DNA of 64,000 nucleotides from Blastococcus litoris (GTDB lineage Bacteria; Actinomycetota; Actinomycetes; Mycobacteriales; Geodermatophilaceae), in assembly GCF_003075095.1 (NCBI RefSeq), contig NZ_QCZF01000004.1:1-64000 (forward strand), read 5' to 3'. Within the stretch, counting starts at the first letter, position 1. Each line of letters starts with the position of its first letter. A model generated the notes under the pieces. It was not told the DNA's origin. It worked only from the letters and a program-made list of their open reading frames with translations, and ran no database searches. A program made the translations under genes and the position numbers. Below are positions 6,825 through 13,899 of the stretch, piece by piece.

Positions 6825-7721
6825 ATGCAGTCAATCGGGGGCAACATGCCCGACGGTGACCGGCAGGCTGTGCACAAGCAGCTGAACCAGTTCGCCGATT
6901 TCGTTGTCGCAGGCTTGGCGAAGCATGGCTTGCCTCAGCACGCGTCACCCCTCTGGCGGCCTTGGAGCGTGCTCGTTGTCAGGGACAGGGAGAAGGTCCT
7001 CTGTGCCTTCAGCCCACTCACCGGTGGCATCGCCAACGTGAACTGGCTCGACAAGCCAGGTGAGATGTGGAGCCCCGACGGGATGGCGCAGGCGGTCAGG
7101 AGCGAGCTCGGCCGTGAGGTCAGCACGGTCGTCGTGCTACCGCCCTCGGGCATTAGTGGAGAGGCAAGCTTCTTGGAGGCGGTTGCCGGGCAGCATGTCG
7201 ATGATGTTGAGAGAGCGAACCGGCTCGGACGCTTGGGCGACTTGAGCGGCGTCCGGCATCTTGAGCCGCAGTTGCGCCAGTTCTTGGAGGACCACCCAGA
7301 CCCGGAGCGCAACGTCTTCGTGATGATGCGCTTTCTGCAGTCCGCGCAGCTCGATGAGGCGCATACGGCGGTGAAGGAGACACTGGCGGCTCGCGGCTTC
7401 CACGCAGTGCGGGCAGACGACCGCGACTACACCGGCGAACTGTGGTCCAATATTGAGGTCTACCTCACTGGCTGCAAGTACGGCGTAGCGATCTTCGAGG
7501 ACATTGAGCAGCGTGAGCACAACCCCAATGTCGCTTTGGAGCTTGGTTACATGCTGGGACGGCGTAAGCGCTGCCTCATCCTCAAGGAGAAGCGACTGCC
7601 CACCTTGCCGTCAGACGTCATGCACCGTCTCTACAAGCCCTTCGACATGTTCGATGTCAAGGCGTCGGTGACTCGTGAAGTTGGCCGCTGGATTGACGTT
7701 GACCTCGGATTAGGGGCTTGA
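6825..7721 (+). CDS. TIR-like domain protein, putative NAD-targeting effector
   Basis: About 298 residues. The N-terminal 150 residues form an unrecognised alpha/beta domain. The C-terminal 130 residues have the TIR or nucleoside-deoxyribosyltransferase-like fold: strand NVFVMMRF (about 163), AARGFHAVRADD, YGVAIFED (about 219) and NPNVALELGYMLG (about 233), where the Glu (about 239) sits where TIR NADases keep their catalytic acid. LPSDVMHRLYKPFDMF follows, as in TIR-like effectors of bacterial defence systems. The start is uncertain: a TTG at 6804 has the best ribosome site (GGGGGGGA), and ATGs at 6825 and 6846 are alternatives. It stops 10 bases from a convergent lipoprotein gene. Confidence 0.6.
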   Translation: MQSIGGNMPDGDRQAVHKQLNQFADFVVAGLAKHGLPQHASPLWRPWSVLVVRDREKVLCAFSPLTGGIANVNWLDKPGEMWSPDGMAQAVRSELGREVSTVVVLPPSGISGEASFLEAVAGQHVDDVERANRLGRLGDLSGVRHLEPQLRQFLEDHPDPERNVFVMMRFLQSAQLDEAHTAVKETLAARGFHAVRADDRDYTGELWSNIEVYLTGCKYGVAIFEDIEQREHNPNVALELGYMLGRRKRCLILKEKRLPTLPSDVMHRLYKPFDMFDVKASVTREVGRWIDVDLGLGA

Positions 7722-7730
7722 AGCTCTCGT

Positions 7731-8570
7731 TTATGAAAGACCAGCCTGAGCCTTGCTGACCAGCACGTTGTTCTGGAAGATCAGTACTGCGTTGGCCCCC
7801 GGCTGTCCTTCACCTCGGCACGTGAGGCCCACCGTCGTGAATCCTCCGATAGATGACTCCGAGGATTTATCGCACGCTCGGTCGCCGACCAAGGCGTAAA
7901 GCTGATCCAGGGTCGTGCTTTCTGGGATGAGCTGCTGATAGTCGGCCATGGTCATGCGCGTCTTTACGCTAGAGGCACTCGGTGTGCCCAACACGCAGGC
8001 GGCGACACGGGTCCTGTCGTTGTTCCAGAAGTAGGGGCCCGTTTCGGCAGTGGGCGATAGCACGCCCTCAATCTTGTTCTCAAGGTCGAAGCGCTGGTCC
8101 CCATCGGTGTCCTTGGCCCACTGGACCCCGACGGGCGGCTGGCCGTCGGGAAGCGCCCACACCGCCACCGTCGTCAGCGCGCCGTCAATCGTGGGGCCGA
8201 TGCGTGCGGCAAGGTACGTCCACGAGTCGCCCTCGTATGTGGTGCGCAGGCCGACAACGCCGTTCAGCGCGAAAGTTGGGTCGTCCCACGGGGGCAGGAC
8301 TGTGGCCGCCAACTGCGACACGACCCCCTGATCGGTGACCGGCTCGCACTCATTGAGAACTGGCTGTGGGTCGAGAGTCGCGGTCGCGCTCGGGGGACTC
8401 GCACTTGTTCTCGGCGTGACGCTCGGCCTTGAGCTTAAAGATGTGGCCGAAGCTTCGCTTGGCGCTCGCGTGGACCTTGCATCGTCCGAACGGTCGCTGT
8501 CGCCGCTGCCGCACGCCACGGCCATCGCTAGGACAGCGGCCGCAATCCCGACTGATCCCCCCGTGCGCAT
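7731..8570 (-). CDS. lipoprotein with Ser/Thr linker and SmpA/BLIP-like C-terminal domain
   Basis: A 279-residue exported lipoprotein. The signal peptide ends in the lipobox AVAC (Cys20) and is followed by a Ser/Thr/Pro linker to about residue 70. A middle domain with two cysteines follows. The C-terminal 75 residues (MTMADYQQLIPESTTLDQL, CRGEGQPGANAV, NNVLVSKAQAGL) match the DUF3862/SmpA-OmlA-like fold, also seen in beta-lactamase inhibitory proteins, which binds partner proteins. Function unknown. It is divergent from another lipoprotein at 9005 of similar layout. Confidence 0.65.
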   Translation of the reverse strand: MRTGGSVGIAAAVLAMAVACGSGDSDRSDDARSTRAPSEASATSLSSRPSVTPRTSASPPSATATLDPQPVLNECEPVTDQGVVSQLAATVLPPWDDPTFALNGVVGLRTTYEGDSWTYLAARIGPTIDGALTTVAVWALPDGQPPVGVQWAKDTDGDQRFDLENKIEGVLSPTAETGPYFWNNDRTRVAACVLGTPSASSVKTRMTMADYQQLIPESTTLDQLYALVGDRACDKSSESSIGGFTTVGLTCRGEGQPGANAVLIFQNNVLVSKAQAGLS

Positions 8571-8630
8571 GAGACGGACTGTCTCACTGCGTTCGCTGAT
8601 CCGTCTACGAGTCGGCTGCCAGGAGAGAAG

Positions 8631-8759
8631 TCAAGCGCCGGTGACGTCCTCGGGCGTTAGGTCACCCGCGTCCATCGGCCAGTGAGCCACCCACGGCTCC
8701 TCGACGTCGAACATCGGCGCGTGCCAGGGACACCGGTAGGTGATGAGGCGTGTCTTCAC
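8631..8759 (-). CDS. short ORF, 42 aa, possibly a gene remnant
   Basis: A GTG-initiated frame of 43 codons reading VKTRLITYRCPWHAPMFDVE, then EPWVAHWPMDAG and LTPEDVTGA. Third-position GC and the Trp/Asp/Glu content are protein-like, but there is no ribosome-binding site and the frame closes just upstream. It may be the C-terminal end of a truncated gene. The rest of the 8571-9004 gap shows no other gene. Confidence 0.3.
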   Translation of the reverse strand: MKTRLITYRCPWHAPMFDVEEPWVAHWPMDAGDLTPEDVTGA

Positions 8760-9004
8760 CCCTGAGGCAGCACTCAGCCCACCCGGCCTAGATGGTCAGG
8801 TGGGCGTTGCAGGCCCGTACGGGGGTAATCAGGGCCTTGTAGGTACTGGACAGTAAGGCTCAATTGCGCGTGCATGAGACCCTCTCTGACGAGTTCTTGA
8901 TGCGGGCGACGCGCGGCGCCTCTTCCACGGTCGCGGCCTGCCGTTTCGAGAAGGCAAAGTCCCGTAGCCTCCCACCGCAACCTTCAATGACTCGGGGATG
9001 GCCA

Positions 9005-9616
9005 ATGACTCACCAGCGCTACGCGGCTCGTCAACTCGCCATCTTGGCGCTTATGCCGACAGTGCTAGCGGCTTGCAGCAGCGGCGGTGAGAGCGAGCAG
9101 CCGGCGGCCACCGTCACGGTGACCGAGACGCCGAGCGAGAGCGCGTCCCCCTCGCAGTCCTCGGAGGCACCCTCTACTTCCGTCGCTCCGCCGAACGTGG
9201 GTGGCAACGCGCTGCCGCTGGACGCTTGGCGAGAGGGCACGGCGGTCCGCACCCGGGTCCGCAGCGTCACCCAAGCTGTGGACGCTGCTCTTCCGTCCTA
9301 CTTGGTCGGTGACACCAGCGCGGAGGGTGCGGTGGCTCTTGTGGAGGTGTGTAACCGGGAGTCGGCGACTAGCCCGCTGGCGACCGAAGTTTTCACTTTG
9401 TTCTCCGCACATGACGGGAGCGGGGGGCAGTACACGCGGGCGAGCAGCTCGTGGGACGTCTGGCCGCCTCGGCCGCAGTTTCCCAGCGAGATCAGCGTGG
9501 CCCCTGGCGCTTGCGCCAGCGGCTGGGTGCTGTTTTCGGTTCCGCCAGATGTGCGGGTCGCTTCCATCACCCTCGACGACGGGAGCGTGACCCTCGCCGA
9601 GTGGCTCGTCGGCTGA
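9005..9616 (+). CDS. putative lipoprotein with Ig-like domain
   Basis: A 203-residue lipoprotein beginning MTHQRYAARQLAIL, with lipobox VLAAC (Cys23), then a Ser/Thr/Pro linker and a beta-rich domain from about residue 65. VEVCNRES, DGSGGQYTRASSSW, APGACASGWVLFSVP and a terminal strand ITLDDGSVTLAEW resemble DUF4352-type immunoglobulin-like domains found in cell-surface lipoproteins. GGGGATGG precedes the ATG. Function unknown. Two TGTCCC palindromes follow within 100 bases of its stop. Confidence 0.6.
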   Translation: MTHQRYAARQLAILALMPTVLAACSSGGESEQPAATVTVTETPSESASPSQSSEAPSTSVAPPNVGGNALPLDAWREGTAVRTRVRSVTQAVDAALPSYLVGDTSAEGAVALVEVCNRESATSPLATEVFTLFSAHDGSGGQYTRASSSWDVWPPRPQFPSEISVAPGACASGWVLFSVPPDVRVASITLDDGSVTLAEWLVG

Positions 9617-9676
9617 TAGTCCGCCGACCGACGGACGGCGGCCGGTGCTCGGCCAAGTCGTGGACTCGCCGGAAGC

Positions 9677-9702
9677 TGTCCTTGAAGCCGCCTTCGCGGC
9701 AC
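9677..9702. repeat. TGTCCC palindrome, subtype B
   Basis: TGTCCTTGA, core AGCCGCCTTC, then a degraded right arm GCGGCAC. It matches the subtype B copies at 13,652 and (inverted) 978. Confidence 0.5.
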
Positions 9703-9713
9703 GGTCGACCGGC

Positions 9714-9740
9714 GTCCTTGAGCGGCCCACTTAGGGACAG
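9714..9740. repeat. TGTCCC palindrome, subtype A (inverted orientation)
   Basis: GTCCTTGAGC, core GGCCCAC, TTAGGGACAG: the reverse complement of the 1545/1984/2293 type. It sits 11 bases upstream of the left boundary of the second cpaF fragment. Confidence 0.6.
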
Positions 9741-9751
9741 TCGATACGGAT

Positions 9752-9895
9752 TCGCCTCTGGGTGCCGCTGCCCGACGTCGTGGCAATGCAGACCCGCCAG
9801 CTTCAACCTCGAGGGCGCGGGTGAGATCCCGCTGCACCGGCTGGTCAAGGAGGCGCTGTGGATACGGCCCTCGCGGGTCGTCGTCGGCGAGGCGC
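9752..9895 (+). pseudogene. truncated, frameshifted cpaF/tadA fragment, copy 2
   Basis: The same internal piece of a CpaF/TadA ATPase as at 4727: LPDVVAMQTRQ, then after a +1 shift NLEGAGEIPLHRLVKEAL and RPSRVVVGEA. Homology starts at the same TTCGCCT boundary as copy 1 and ends near the GGCGAG of the VGE codons. One extra base after the QTRQ codons breaks the frame, so it cannot encode protein. Confidence 0.6.
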
Positions 9896-9930
9896 GGATT
9901 CCGGCGAGAGTGTCCCCGCGCGACCTGCGG

Positions 9931-10029
9931 CTCTCCGCCGACGGACACTGCCCGCGTCGTCCGACCACGGACACTGCTGGGGCGAACGGTTCCGCGGAAG
10001 GACACTTCGCTCCGCCGACGGACACTTCC
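9931..10029. repeat. four-unit imperfect GGACACT array
   Basis: Four units resembling TCCGCCGACGGACACT sit at about 9934, 9961, 9991 and 10,011, all in the same orientation. Multiple end-proximal repeats of this kind are typical of IS21-type transposon termini, but no transposase is present, so this may be a relic. Confidence 0.4.
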
Positions 10030-10176
10030 GGCGACGTACGAGCCCGGAGATGGCGCTCTCGAGCATGAGACTTGCGGCGACTGGCGGCCGCCACGTGGGC
10101 ACAGCGCTGCGGCCCGGACCGAGGTGGGTCCAGGCCGCGGAGGCTTTGGTGGTCGGGCCGCGCTCGGGACCCGGTG

Positions 10177-11115
10177 TCAGACGAGCTTGGCGGCCTTCGA
10201 CCGATTGCAGCGCCAGCACAACGTCTGGAGGTTCTCCGGCGTGGACAGGCCACCCTTCGACACCGGGATCATGTGGTCCACTTCCAGCAGCAGGTGGGGC
10301 TCGTCTGTCAGGGACACGGCGCAGCGCTGGCAGGTGTAGTTGTCGCGCGCCTTGATGTCATTGCGCAGCCTGGTCGTCATCAGGGCGCGCTGGCCGGCTG
10401 CGCTCCTCCTCCAGCGGATCTTCTGCCCGAGCGTCTCGACAAGTGCGTCGATAACCGGAGCGTTGAACGTGACGGTCGCCCTCTGCGAGCTGTTGCCACC
10501 GGCGCTGACGTACTCGAACACGTAGACGGGGTAGGGCACGGAGATCGGCGCGAGGTGCGCGCCGACCTGCGCCATCAACTCCCGCCAGTAGTGCTTACGG
10601 ATGAAGCTGGGCGGGTCGATCGACGCGGCGATGGCGGCCTCGCGCTCGTGGAGGTTGCCGACGGCTGCCTCGAGGCGGGAGATGCTCTCGCCGAGGCGCT
10701 CGACCTCCTCAAGGCTGGGCTCGTCGGCCCGGATGCCGAAGTACTTCATCACGTACTTCAGCGGGTCCGCGCTGGCGTTTCGGACGACCTGCAGGGAGCA
10801 GTTGTGCACATTCCGGGCCTGGTAGCTGGCCAGGTTCCGGTCGCGTCGGTAGTTCCACTGGCTGGTGTTCTGAAAGGACGCCAGGTGCGCCTGGGTCCCA
10901 GTGGTCGACGCACCGATTTGGAACGTGCCGCCGGACCGGATGTCGGCGGTGTACGCGCTGACTTCGTTGTGCTCGGCGACCACCGCGGCGACATCGGCCT
11001 TGTGGGCCCCGAACTCCTCGCTGGCGAAGTAGCGCTCCTTGCGGATGTAGCGGATGACGCGGATCAGCGCCCACGCGGCGAGGACCACAGCGACGAGCGT
11101 CAAGAAGTCGTTCAC
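10177..11115 (-). CDS. membrane-anchored HNH endonuclease
   Basis: About 312 residues. An N-terminal transmembrane helix (FLTLVAVVLAAWALIRVI) is followed by a basic stop-transfer RYIRKERYF, an unknown middle region, a helical/coiled segment (LEEVERLGESISRLEAAVG) and a C-terminal HNH nuclease: CQRC, LEVDHMIPVSKGG, NLQTLCWRCNRSK, with the catalytic His in DHMIP and a four-cysteine zinc site. I chose the GTG at 11,115, with GGAG 11 bases upstream. Tethering an HNH nuclease to the inner membrane would suit cleavage of incoming DNA, but this is inference. It stands alone, divergent from an EcsC gene. Confidence 0.65.
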   Translation of the reverse strand: MNDFLTLVAVVLAAWALIRVIRYIRKERYFASEEFGAHKADVAAVVAEHNEVSAYTADIRSGGTFQIGASTTGTQAHLASFQNTSQWNYRRDRNLASYQARNVHNCSLQVVRNASADPLKYVMKYFGIRADEPSLEEVERLGESISRLEAAVGNLHEREAAIAASIDPPSFIRKHYWRELMAQVGAHLAPISVPYPVYVFEYVSAGGNSSQRATVTFNAPVIDALVETLGQKIRWRRSAAGQRALMTTRLRNDIKARDNYTCQRCAVSLTDEPHLLLEVDHMIPVSKGGLSTPENLQTLCWRCNRSKAAKLV

Positions 11116-11516
11116 GGCTCGGCACACTCCGTGATCGGCCAGCGAAATGCCACCGACCGCGCCGCGCATGCGTCGCGTGAGGCCCGTGGGGTGCGGATGG
11201 CCGGGGGATGCGCCCCGCAGGTCGGGTCCGGCCCCGCGGCTGCGCTGCCGCCGGGGATGCACCGCAATCTCGCGCTTGGACGCCTCCGCGGTCTCGCCTC
11301 CTCACGCGGCAAGGGGACGCTCGCCGCCGTCGAACCACGCTTCCCGCTAGCCAACGTGCCGTGCACCAGCTGCGCCGGACATGCGCCGCGGCTGCTGGCG
11401 GGGCGTCTGTGACGGCAGTGAGAAGGGCCGCTTCCTGCGGCGGTGTCGGCGGCACGGTCCCGGTTCTCTCGTCGTCGATGACGAAGAGTGGAGGGACCGA
11501 ACGGGGAGGAAGACCG
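11116..11516. other. divergent intergenic region, no gene seen
   Basis: A 400-base gap between the divergent HNH and EcsC genes. It is very GC-rich; open frames run on both strands but lack start signals. It must hold both promoters; no convincing -35/-10 pair or dyad stands out. Confidence 0.3.
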
Positions 11517-12218
11517 ATGCAGCTGATCCGCAAGACCGAGGTGGTCGAGGACTACGACACCGATGAGCTGGTAGGCGAGGTGATGCCTACCCAGACGAGT
11601 CGGAAGGGCGCCGAGCTCGCCGAGAAGCTGGTCTCGAACATCCTCTCCGTCGGCGTGGACGGCGCCGGTCGGTTCAAGGGCGCCCGCGAGATCGCCGAGG
11701 AGCACCGGGCTCACCACGTCGACGTCGAGGTGGCCATCGCGAAGGTCATCGCCACGCATGCGCGCGTAGTCACGGCGACGGGATTCGCCACCGGGCTCGG
11801 CGGGATCGCCACGCTGCCGGTCGCGATCCCGACCGACATCGCGATGTTCTACGCCTACGCCGGCCGCTGCGCCGCCGCCGTCGCGTATCTCCGCGGGTAC
11901 GACATCGAGTCCGACGAGGTCCGGAGCGTCGTACTGCTGTCACTTCTGGGCGCAGGCGGTGTCGCGGCCGCGTCGAAGGTCGGCGTCGAGCTCGGCACCA
12001 AGACCGCGATGGCTGCACTCAAGAAGCTGCCCGGCAAGGTGCTCATCGAGATCAACAAGAAAGTCGGCTTCCGGCTCGTCACCAAGGCCGGCACCAAGGG
12101 AGTCGTCAACCTCGGCAAGCTCGTGCCGTTCGTGGGTGGGGGCGTCGGCGCCACGGTCAACGCGGTGGGGATGCGCACCGTGGCGACCTACGCGAAGAGC
12201 AACTTTCCGACTATCTGA
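11517..12218 (+). CDS. EcsC family protein
   Basis: A 233-residue protein of the EcsC type: polar N-terminus, EIAEEHRAHHVDVEVAIAKV, then Ala/Gly-rich amphipathic segments (ATGFATGLGGIATLPVAIPTDI; FYAYAGRCAAAVAYLRGYDI) and a basic C-terminal half with repeated GTK motifs. EcsC proteins are membrane-associated and of unclear biochemistry; they occur beside ABC transporters and in accessory loci. GGGGAGGA lies 7 bases before the ATG. A 66-codon frame follows 14 bases after the stop and may be co-transcribed. Confidence 0.7.
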   Translation: MQLIRKTEVVEDYDTDELVGEVMPTQTSRKGAELAEKLVSNILSVGVDGAGRFKGAREIAEEHRAHHVDVEVAIAKVIATHARVVTATGFATGLGGIATLPVAIPTDIAMFYAYAGRCAAAVAYLRGYDIESDEVRSVVLLSLLGAGGVAAASKVGVELGTKTAMAALKKLPGKVLIEINKKVGFRLVTKAGTKGVVNLGKLVPFVGGGVGATVNAVGMRTVATYAKSNFPTI

Positions 12219-12232
12219 CGAGGACCACTGCC

Positions 12233-12433
12233 ATGCTGTTTCGCCGCCGGCGGCCTGAGCCCCACGTCACCGCAGTCCGTTTCCTGCCGTTGCACCGAGC
12301 GTCGCATGGGAAGTGTGTTGCATACGGCCGAACCCCGGAGGAAGCGGTCGCGCGATGGAAACTGCGCCACAAGGCTCAGAGCTTCAGCGTCTGGGACGTC
12401 CCCGACGCGATTGCGCAGGCCGTCTTCTTCTAG
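12233..12433 (+). CDS. small hypothetical protein, 66 aa
   Basis: A 66-residue basic protein, MLFRRRRPEPHVTAVRF to VPDAIAQAVFF, starting 14 bases after the EcsC stop. GRTPEEAVARWKLRH resembles the conserved helix of small HicB-like or DUF proteins (TPEEAV...W). No strong ribosome-binding site. Probably translated with the upstream gene. Confidence 0.4.
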   Translation: MLFRRRRPEPHVTAVRFLPLHRASHGKCVAYGRTPEEAVARWKLRHKAQSFSVWDVPDAIAQAVFF

Positions 12434-12514
12434 CTTGGCGAGCCGTGCGCCGAGCTGGACGGGACAGTGTCCTAGGCGCCGGCAGTGACGGTGACAGGTC
12501 CTCGGACATCGCGG

Positions 12515-12697
12515 TCAGCTGCCTGCGGTGACGTAGCGGTCGAAGATGGTCAGGAGCGGGTAGTCGGCCGGGCCGTTGCACAGGATCGAGGCGGTGCGGT
12601 GCCGCAGCAGCGGCTTGCGCATGTGCGCCGGAACCGTGACCGGGCCGGCGGTCAGCACTAGCTGCGCTCCACCGACGGTCAGCATGTCGGCGTGCAC
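12515..12697 (-). CDS. short ORF, 60 aa, possible C-terminal remnant
   Basis: A GTG-started frame whose text (HADMLTVGGAQLVLTAGPV, HMRKPLLRHRTASILC, YPLLTIFDRYVTAGS) looks protein-like, with a hydrophobic strand pattern and a C-terminal YPLLTIFDRY. The same frame stays open about 25 codons further upstream (ALVELHPAKHRLND) to a stop without another start, which suggests a truncated gene. Function not recognised. Confidence 0.3.
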   Translation of the reverse strand: MHADMLTVGGAQLVLTAGPVTVPAHMRKPLLRHRTASILCNGPADYPLLTIFDRYVTAGS

Positions 12698-12840
12698 GTC
12701 GTTGAGGCGATGCTTGGCCGGGTGCAGTTCGACGAGCGCGTCCTGCTGATCGCGCTCAACTCCGGCCTACCCAGTGGTAATGGCGCATTGGGCGCGCGTG
12801 CGTGGCGAGATTGTCCGAGTTACCTGTGACGATCCTCGGC

Positions 12841-13527
12841 ATGGATGGGGAAGTTGTTGTAGCCATCGTGTCGTCGGCGATCGCCCTCGTGGCGTTGGTA
12901 GTCGCCATCATCACAGCGATCTTCGCCCGGTCTCAGACGCGCAGCGCGAAGGCGTCTGCTGACGCCGCCAAGGTGCAGGCAGAGCGAGCAGGCGAGCAAG
13001 TCGACGTGGCAAGGCAGTCAGCCGACTCAGCGCGCGAGCAGGTCGAGGCCGCGCGTCGACAGAACGAGCTGCAGGAGATGGTGCGCCAGGACCAGGCGCA
13101 GCCTTACGTCGTCGCCGATGTCGTCCCCAGCCCGGGGTCTGGGCACCTGCTGCAAGTTGCAGTCACGAACCACGGCTCGACCATTGCCCATAACGTCCGG
13201 GTCAAGTTCGACCCGCCGCTGATGTCTCGGTGGCAAGGTCGTCCAGTCGAGCCCTTCGCCGCACTTGACGAGGGCATCTCGTTCCTAGCGCCTGGACGAA
13301 GCATGAAGTACCACCTGGGCACGTCTCCCGACTACTTCGTCGGTGGCCAACTGCCCGAGGACAACAAAGTCACCGTGGACTGCGAAGGACCGTTCGGAGC
13401 GCTACCGCCGTTGACTTACACCCTGTCGCTGGCCGCACTCAGGAACAGCGAGGCGGCGGCCCCGGGGACGCTCGGTCGCATCGAGGACTCGATCAACAAG
13501 CTGACCAAGGTGATGAGTCAGCAGTGA
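12841..13527 (+). CDS. membrane protein with coiled coil and beta domain
   Basis: A 228-residue protein: an N-terminal transmembrane helix (VVVAIVSSAIALVALVVAII), a long Ala/Gln/Glu coiled coil (residues about 30-85, for example QVDVARQSADSAREQVEA), then a beta-rich C-terminal domain (QVAVTNHGSTIAHNVRV, ISFLAPGRSMKYHLG) like the Ig-like modules of membrane proteins of unknown function in actinobacterial accessory regions. The ATG at 12,841 is the best start by hydrophobicity; a GTG at 12,802 adds 13 residues. The domain would face the cytoplasm if the helix is inverted. Function unknown. Confidence 0.55.
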   Translation: MDGEVVVAIVSSAIALVALVVAIITAIFARSQTRSAKASADAAKVQAERAGEQVDVARQSADSAREQVEAARRQNELQEMVRQDQAQPYVVADVVPSPGSGHLLQVAVTNHGSTIAHNVRVKFDPPLMSRWQGRPVEPFAALDEGISFLAPGRSMKYHLGTSPDYFVGGQLPEDNKVTVDCEGPFGALPPLTYTLSLAALRNSEAAAPGTLGRIEDSINKLTKVMSQQ

Positions 13528-13899
13528 GCTTCGGGTACACCTTCGTCGACGTCGTCAGGGGGGCGTGCCCAGCTGAACCAACTCGTCGAGGAAGTGCGCC
13601 TGGACCACGAACTTGCGGATGTTCATCCCCATCGTGACGGCGGGTGATGTCTGTCTGTTAAGCCGCCTTCAGGGACACGCGGTCGCGGTCGTGCCCGTGG
13701 CCTCAGGCACACCGTCGGGACCGGCCACAGCCAAGCGACCCCAGCTCCTGCTGGTGGCAGTTTTGGTTGCAGTTGCTCTAATTCGATCTTGGTTCGCGGG
13801 CGTTCGCCGTCGTCCGGCGACGTGGTAAACCCGCTGCTCACCAGGCCTTTTGGGACGTTCGCGAACGTCAGCGAACGCCGTCAGGTCGGCCTGGCAGTG
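13528..13899. other. att-flanking stretch with dyads
   Basis: No supported gene. It contains the subtype B palindrome at 13,652, a patch of lower GC around 13,755-13,800 with GCAGTTTTGGTTGCAGTTGC, and the perfect palindrome ACGTTCGCGAACGT at 13,855-13,868 followed by a second GCGAACG. These resemble arm-type and core-proximal recombinase sites next to the tmRNA 3' end. Confidence 0.45.
13652..13677. repeat. TGTCCC palindrome, subtype B
   Basis: TGTCTGTTA, core AGCCGCCTTC, AGGGACA; 26 bp. It matches the reverse complement of the 978 copy at most positions and the 9677 copy. Confidence 0.6.

Larger units (their letters stand above)
9617..10176. other. gene-free stretch filled with repeats and a gene fragment
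   Basis: No intact gene. In order it holds a subtype B palindrome (9677), a subtype A palindrome (9714), the second cpaF fragment (9752) and a four-unit GGACACT array (9931-10,029). It looks like an accretion site for mobile debris. Confidence 0.5.

Noticed and set aside
12463-12512. A further member of the TGTCCC palindrome family near GGGACAGTGTCC
   Set aside because: The arms occur fused and in reversed order without either core, so the match is too weak to count.
13555-13632. A 25-codon minus-strand frame reading MNIRKFVVQAHFLDELVQLG
   Set aside because: It looks protein-like but is too short to support as a gene; perhaps a remnant beside the palindrome at 13,652.
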